Shown here piece by piece: positions 61,456-64,000 of a stretch of 64,000 nucleotides of DNA. Position 1 is the first letter of the stretch. The number at the start of each line of letters is the position of its first letter. The notes under the pieces are model-generated. The model was not told where the DNA came from and did not search any database. It saw only the letters and a list, made by a program, of their open reading frames with translations. The stretch comes from Paralvinella palmiformis (taxonomy: Eukaryota > Annelida > Polychaeta > Terebellida > Alvinellidae). The position numbers and the translations under genes are program-made. The stretch lies in assembly GCA_025642065.1 (NCBI GenBank), contig JAODUP010000420.1, positions 255,001 through 319,000 of the forward strand, given 5' to 3'.

Positions 61456-63745
61456 AAAAGTGAATATTAATTATTATTGGTGTCAGTAATTTATTAATAA
61501 AATAATGACAAAAAACAACAATGACTACCTACAGCATTACCTAGGTACACACAAACGTATATGTTATTTGTTTGACAATAAACGGTGCACCTTTGTGGAT
61601 TTTTTAAACAGAGGCGACAAAACTAATTTAATACTGATTTCAGATTGATAAATTATTATTTCTGTAAACCCCCCAAAACTGAACAACAACTCATTCTAAA
61701 GGATAACTTTAAATGCAGCCAAAATATACCCTTAGAAGGTCAAATTATTTTCAATTAGGTTAATTTATACCACTCATACCACAGCCACAACCATTCCTAT
61801 CAGTGAGTGGCATCTTTACTCTAAATCCTACGCTCACACCTGGGACATAGGGAACTAACTGACTAAGAAAGCATCTCACAAACACGGGTGTCGAGCCGTA
61901 AACACAAAGGATTCTTCTCCAGCAAAAAGAGACGATCAAGTCAAAGGCCTTTTACTGATTTATGTATGAAACATCCCACAGAGATGGACAACGATGAACG
62001 CGGAAATCTGCTTTGTGGTACGCTATCATGGAACTCAGCCGAAGCAGCCCTGGAGTTGGTCAACTTGTAGGACCAAGAGAGGATCATATGTAAGATTGTT
62101 ATCTGATGTTGTCTTGTAGTTGTACTCAACACTTTGTACCCACTCCCCTTAAGATATATCAGACAATAGACGAGATCACTGAATGACTTGGGAAATATTT
62201 CAATATAATTATCTGAAATTAGTGGGGCCAGTTAGTGGAGTGGCCATTAGTCCATAAAATGAGATACTAAGGTCTCCCTAATACCATTAGAAGAGACAAA
62301 TGCCCTTTAAAAAGGTCACGACAATTGAAGACAGCCATGTTACTAAGTACAATAAATTATTGTATTATCTCTGTTGTCATCTCCATATAAGGTTATTGAA
62401 TTATCAATAAATATTGTCATTATGTCTTTATATACATGTTTTTTTTTAAAACCATTATTAGTTGATTTTTTCTTCTTTATCATTTAATTTATCAACCAAT
62501 GAATATACACATTATAATTAAACAACATCATGAACATGTAGGCCCATGTCTATAGGAGGGCTGAATGTGGGCACCGACATACTGTGTGTGTGTGTGTGTA
62601 AAACATTATTACTAATAACAGTACCATAATGTCTTGATGATGTTTCCTGATATACTGAATCAGAGACTATTTGGGACAAGGACAACACACACACACACAC
62701 ACACTATATATATATCTGTGTGCGCGTGTGTGTTATGATAGATCCAACCCATACTAGTGACATACTGAATTCAGCCCACGATTAGTCATCAAGAGTTTGA
62801 ATTCGCGATATGATAATCTTTGTGCCAGTGCCTTATTCCACATGCCCTTATTGGAGCCTCCCCCCCCCCACACACACATTAACTTTGTCCTTGTACCTGC
62901 CCCCAGTCAGTAGACCTATATCAGGACAATCCTTCGTTGTTATTATTATTATTATACCATTTATAAACAAGAGACTAACTCGGCGACAGCTGACATCATT
63001 AAAGATTGAGATATGATAGCTCTGTCTGGTTAGATTACATTCTATTGATTATGCTGTATCAGGTTATCTTTCTAGTCTAAGCTATTGCTTAAATGACCAC
63101 AAACAAACCGGCTATAGGTCTATATACTGTAGGAAGTGTGTTAGCGCGCTGTTCTGACTAATATGTATATAATTACTGATATACATGCTTTATTTCCAGT
63201 TATAGCTGCGTTATATATGTACTAATATATAAAATTTGTTTTCTATTTAGGTAGTAGTCGTTTGATCATAATTCTGTAAGAATTATAAACATCACGAAAA
63301 CCTGAGCCCACGCCTTTATTATATGTAACATAAATCACACACACACACACACACATACACACACACACACAATCACCAATGGAATAATGAGGCATTGCAA
63401 TCATGTAATCCTGAAGAGGAAGAAAGGAAGTCACAGCCATATTCATCTGAGGATGTAGGGGAAAATATCCGCATAAAAAATCACTTCTCTGGATTAGATC
63501 CCTGATGAATCGTCCATGGTTTAAATTCAAGATTTTCTGTACAAGTGTTTTATTCCACACACACACACACACAGACACACACACAAACAAACTGTGAGAG
63601 GCAAAAATTTGAAGGCCATTATAAAACTCAAATGGTACGAAAAAAATCGCCATTCATTAAGTGATAAATTAACCACCAAACACAAATGGTCTTCGTCGTC
63701 GGGAGATAAAACACAAAACAAAACATCATCATTATAAACACTTAC

Positions 63746-64000
63746 CAAAAACTTATCTGAATTATCACCGAGATAAATGACAAGATACGAAATAGGCGCC
63801 TTTCTCTCTCTATCTCTCTCTTTCATTCACTCTATGACTCCCTCATCTCAGACCGTTCGACAGACTGCCCTGTGAGCCAAATCCAAGTTTTCCATCTGGA
63901 CGAGGCGACATGCGCCGAACGTTAACCACGTGACGCGAAATTTTCACTTTAAGGTGAAATTTTCTTCGTTTATTGCTCTCGGCAAGATCATGTCCGTAGT
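63746..64000 (-). promoter_or_regulatory. Possible TRAK 5' UTR exon and promoter-proximal sequence
   Basis: At the right edge the sequence becomes less AT-rich and contains CACGTG near 63929 and an imperfect inverted repeat (GAAATTTTCAC / GGTGAAATTTTC) near 63938-63965. On the minus strand it ends at a consensus donor TTTTTG|GTAAGT at 63746/63745. A short upstream ATG reads MENLDLAHRAVCRTV and then stops. It is the only strong minus-strand donor I noticed upstream of the TRAK ATG exon, hence the guess; it could belong to another gene. Confidence 0.35.

Larger units (their letters stand above)
52640..63745. other. Repeat-rich region upstream of the TRAK ATG exon
   Basis: Two family A SINEs, one family B, one family D, an inverted tRNA-like pair, the 440-bp direct repeat pair and dozens of (CA)n, (TA)n, (GA)n and CG-alternating tracts (54489-54501, 56025-56036, 57445-57455). 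No confident exon. Probably the first TRAK intron if the right-edge exon is real. Confidence 0.6.

Overview
The window is animal nuclear DNA: AT-rich, dense in (CA)n, (TA)n, (GA)n and (AAT)n tracts, and scattered with tRNA-derived SINEs and small TIR elements. The genes are split by GT-AG introns. Three metazoan genes are readable, all on the minus strand and in head-to-tail order: a TRAK/Milton motor-adaptor gene (about 64000 down to 37017), a peroxisomal acyl-CoA synthetase of the 4-coumarate-CoA-ligase/luciferase-like class (28419 to 12464), and the 5' part of a BARX homeobox gene (6081 to 1390, continuing off the left edge). Gene content plus the SSR/SINE style suggests a spiralian, most likely a mollusc; this is inference and I do not name a genus.

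Layout. 1-6081: BARX homeodomain exon, a 3.7 kb intron and the upstream exon. 6.1-12.4 kb: intergenic, with a repeat-poor TAATTA-rich stretch beside BARX that may be regulatory. 12.46-28.42 kb: acyl-CoA synthetase with ten visible coding exons. Their splice phases chain perfectly except between exons 2 and 3, where one exon of about 110 bp (length 2 mod 3) is required by the family but not found. Its introns carry SINEs, a 33-bp minisatellite, tetra- and pentanucleotide arrays, and a plus-strand THAP-type first exon. 28.4-37.0 kb: intergenic, with MITE-like elements and degenerate tandem repeats. 37.0-52.6 kb: fourteen TRAK coding exons that join with consistent phases into an 856-residue protein. 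52.6-64.0 kb: repeat-rich, probably the first TRAK intron, ending in a possible 5' UTR exon at the right edge.

The most interesting signal is in TRAK. Exon 12 has a strong internal donor (GTATGT at 41966) that joins in frame to the conserved downstream exons. If that donor is skipped, the frame stays open for another 76 codons and ends in Cys-Val-Ile-Met, a perfect C-terminal CaaX prenylation box. The locus may therefore encode a second, membrane-anchored 566-residue adaptor lacking the C-terminal region. Other points of note are the missing synthetase exon, the decayed pogo-like transposase in a TRAK intron, and a CRE-bearing palindrome in the BARX intron.

The three genes belong to unrelated processes (transcription, peroxisomal acyl activation, mitochondrial transport); nothing suggests they work together.
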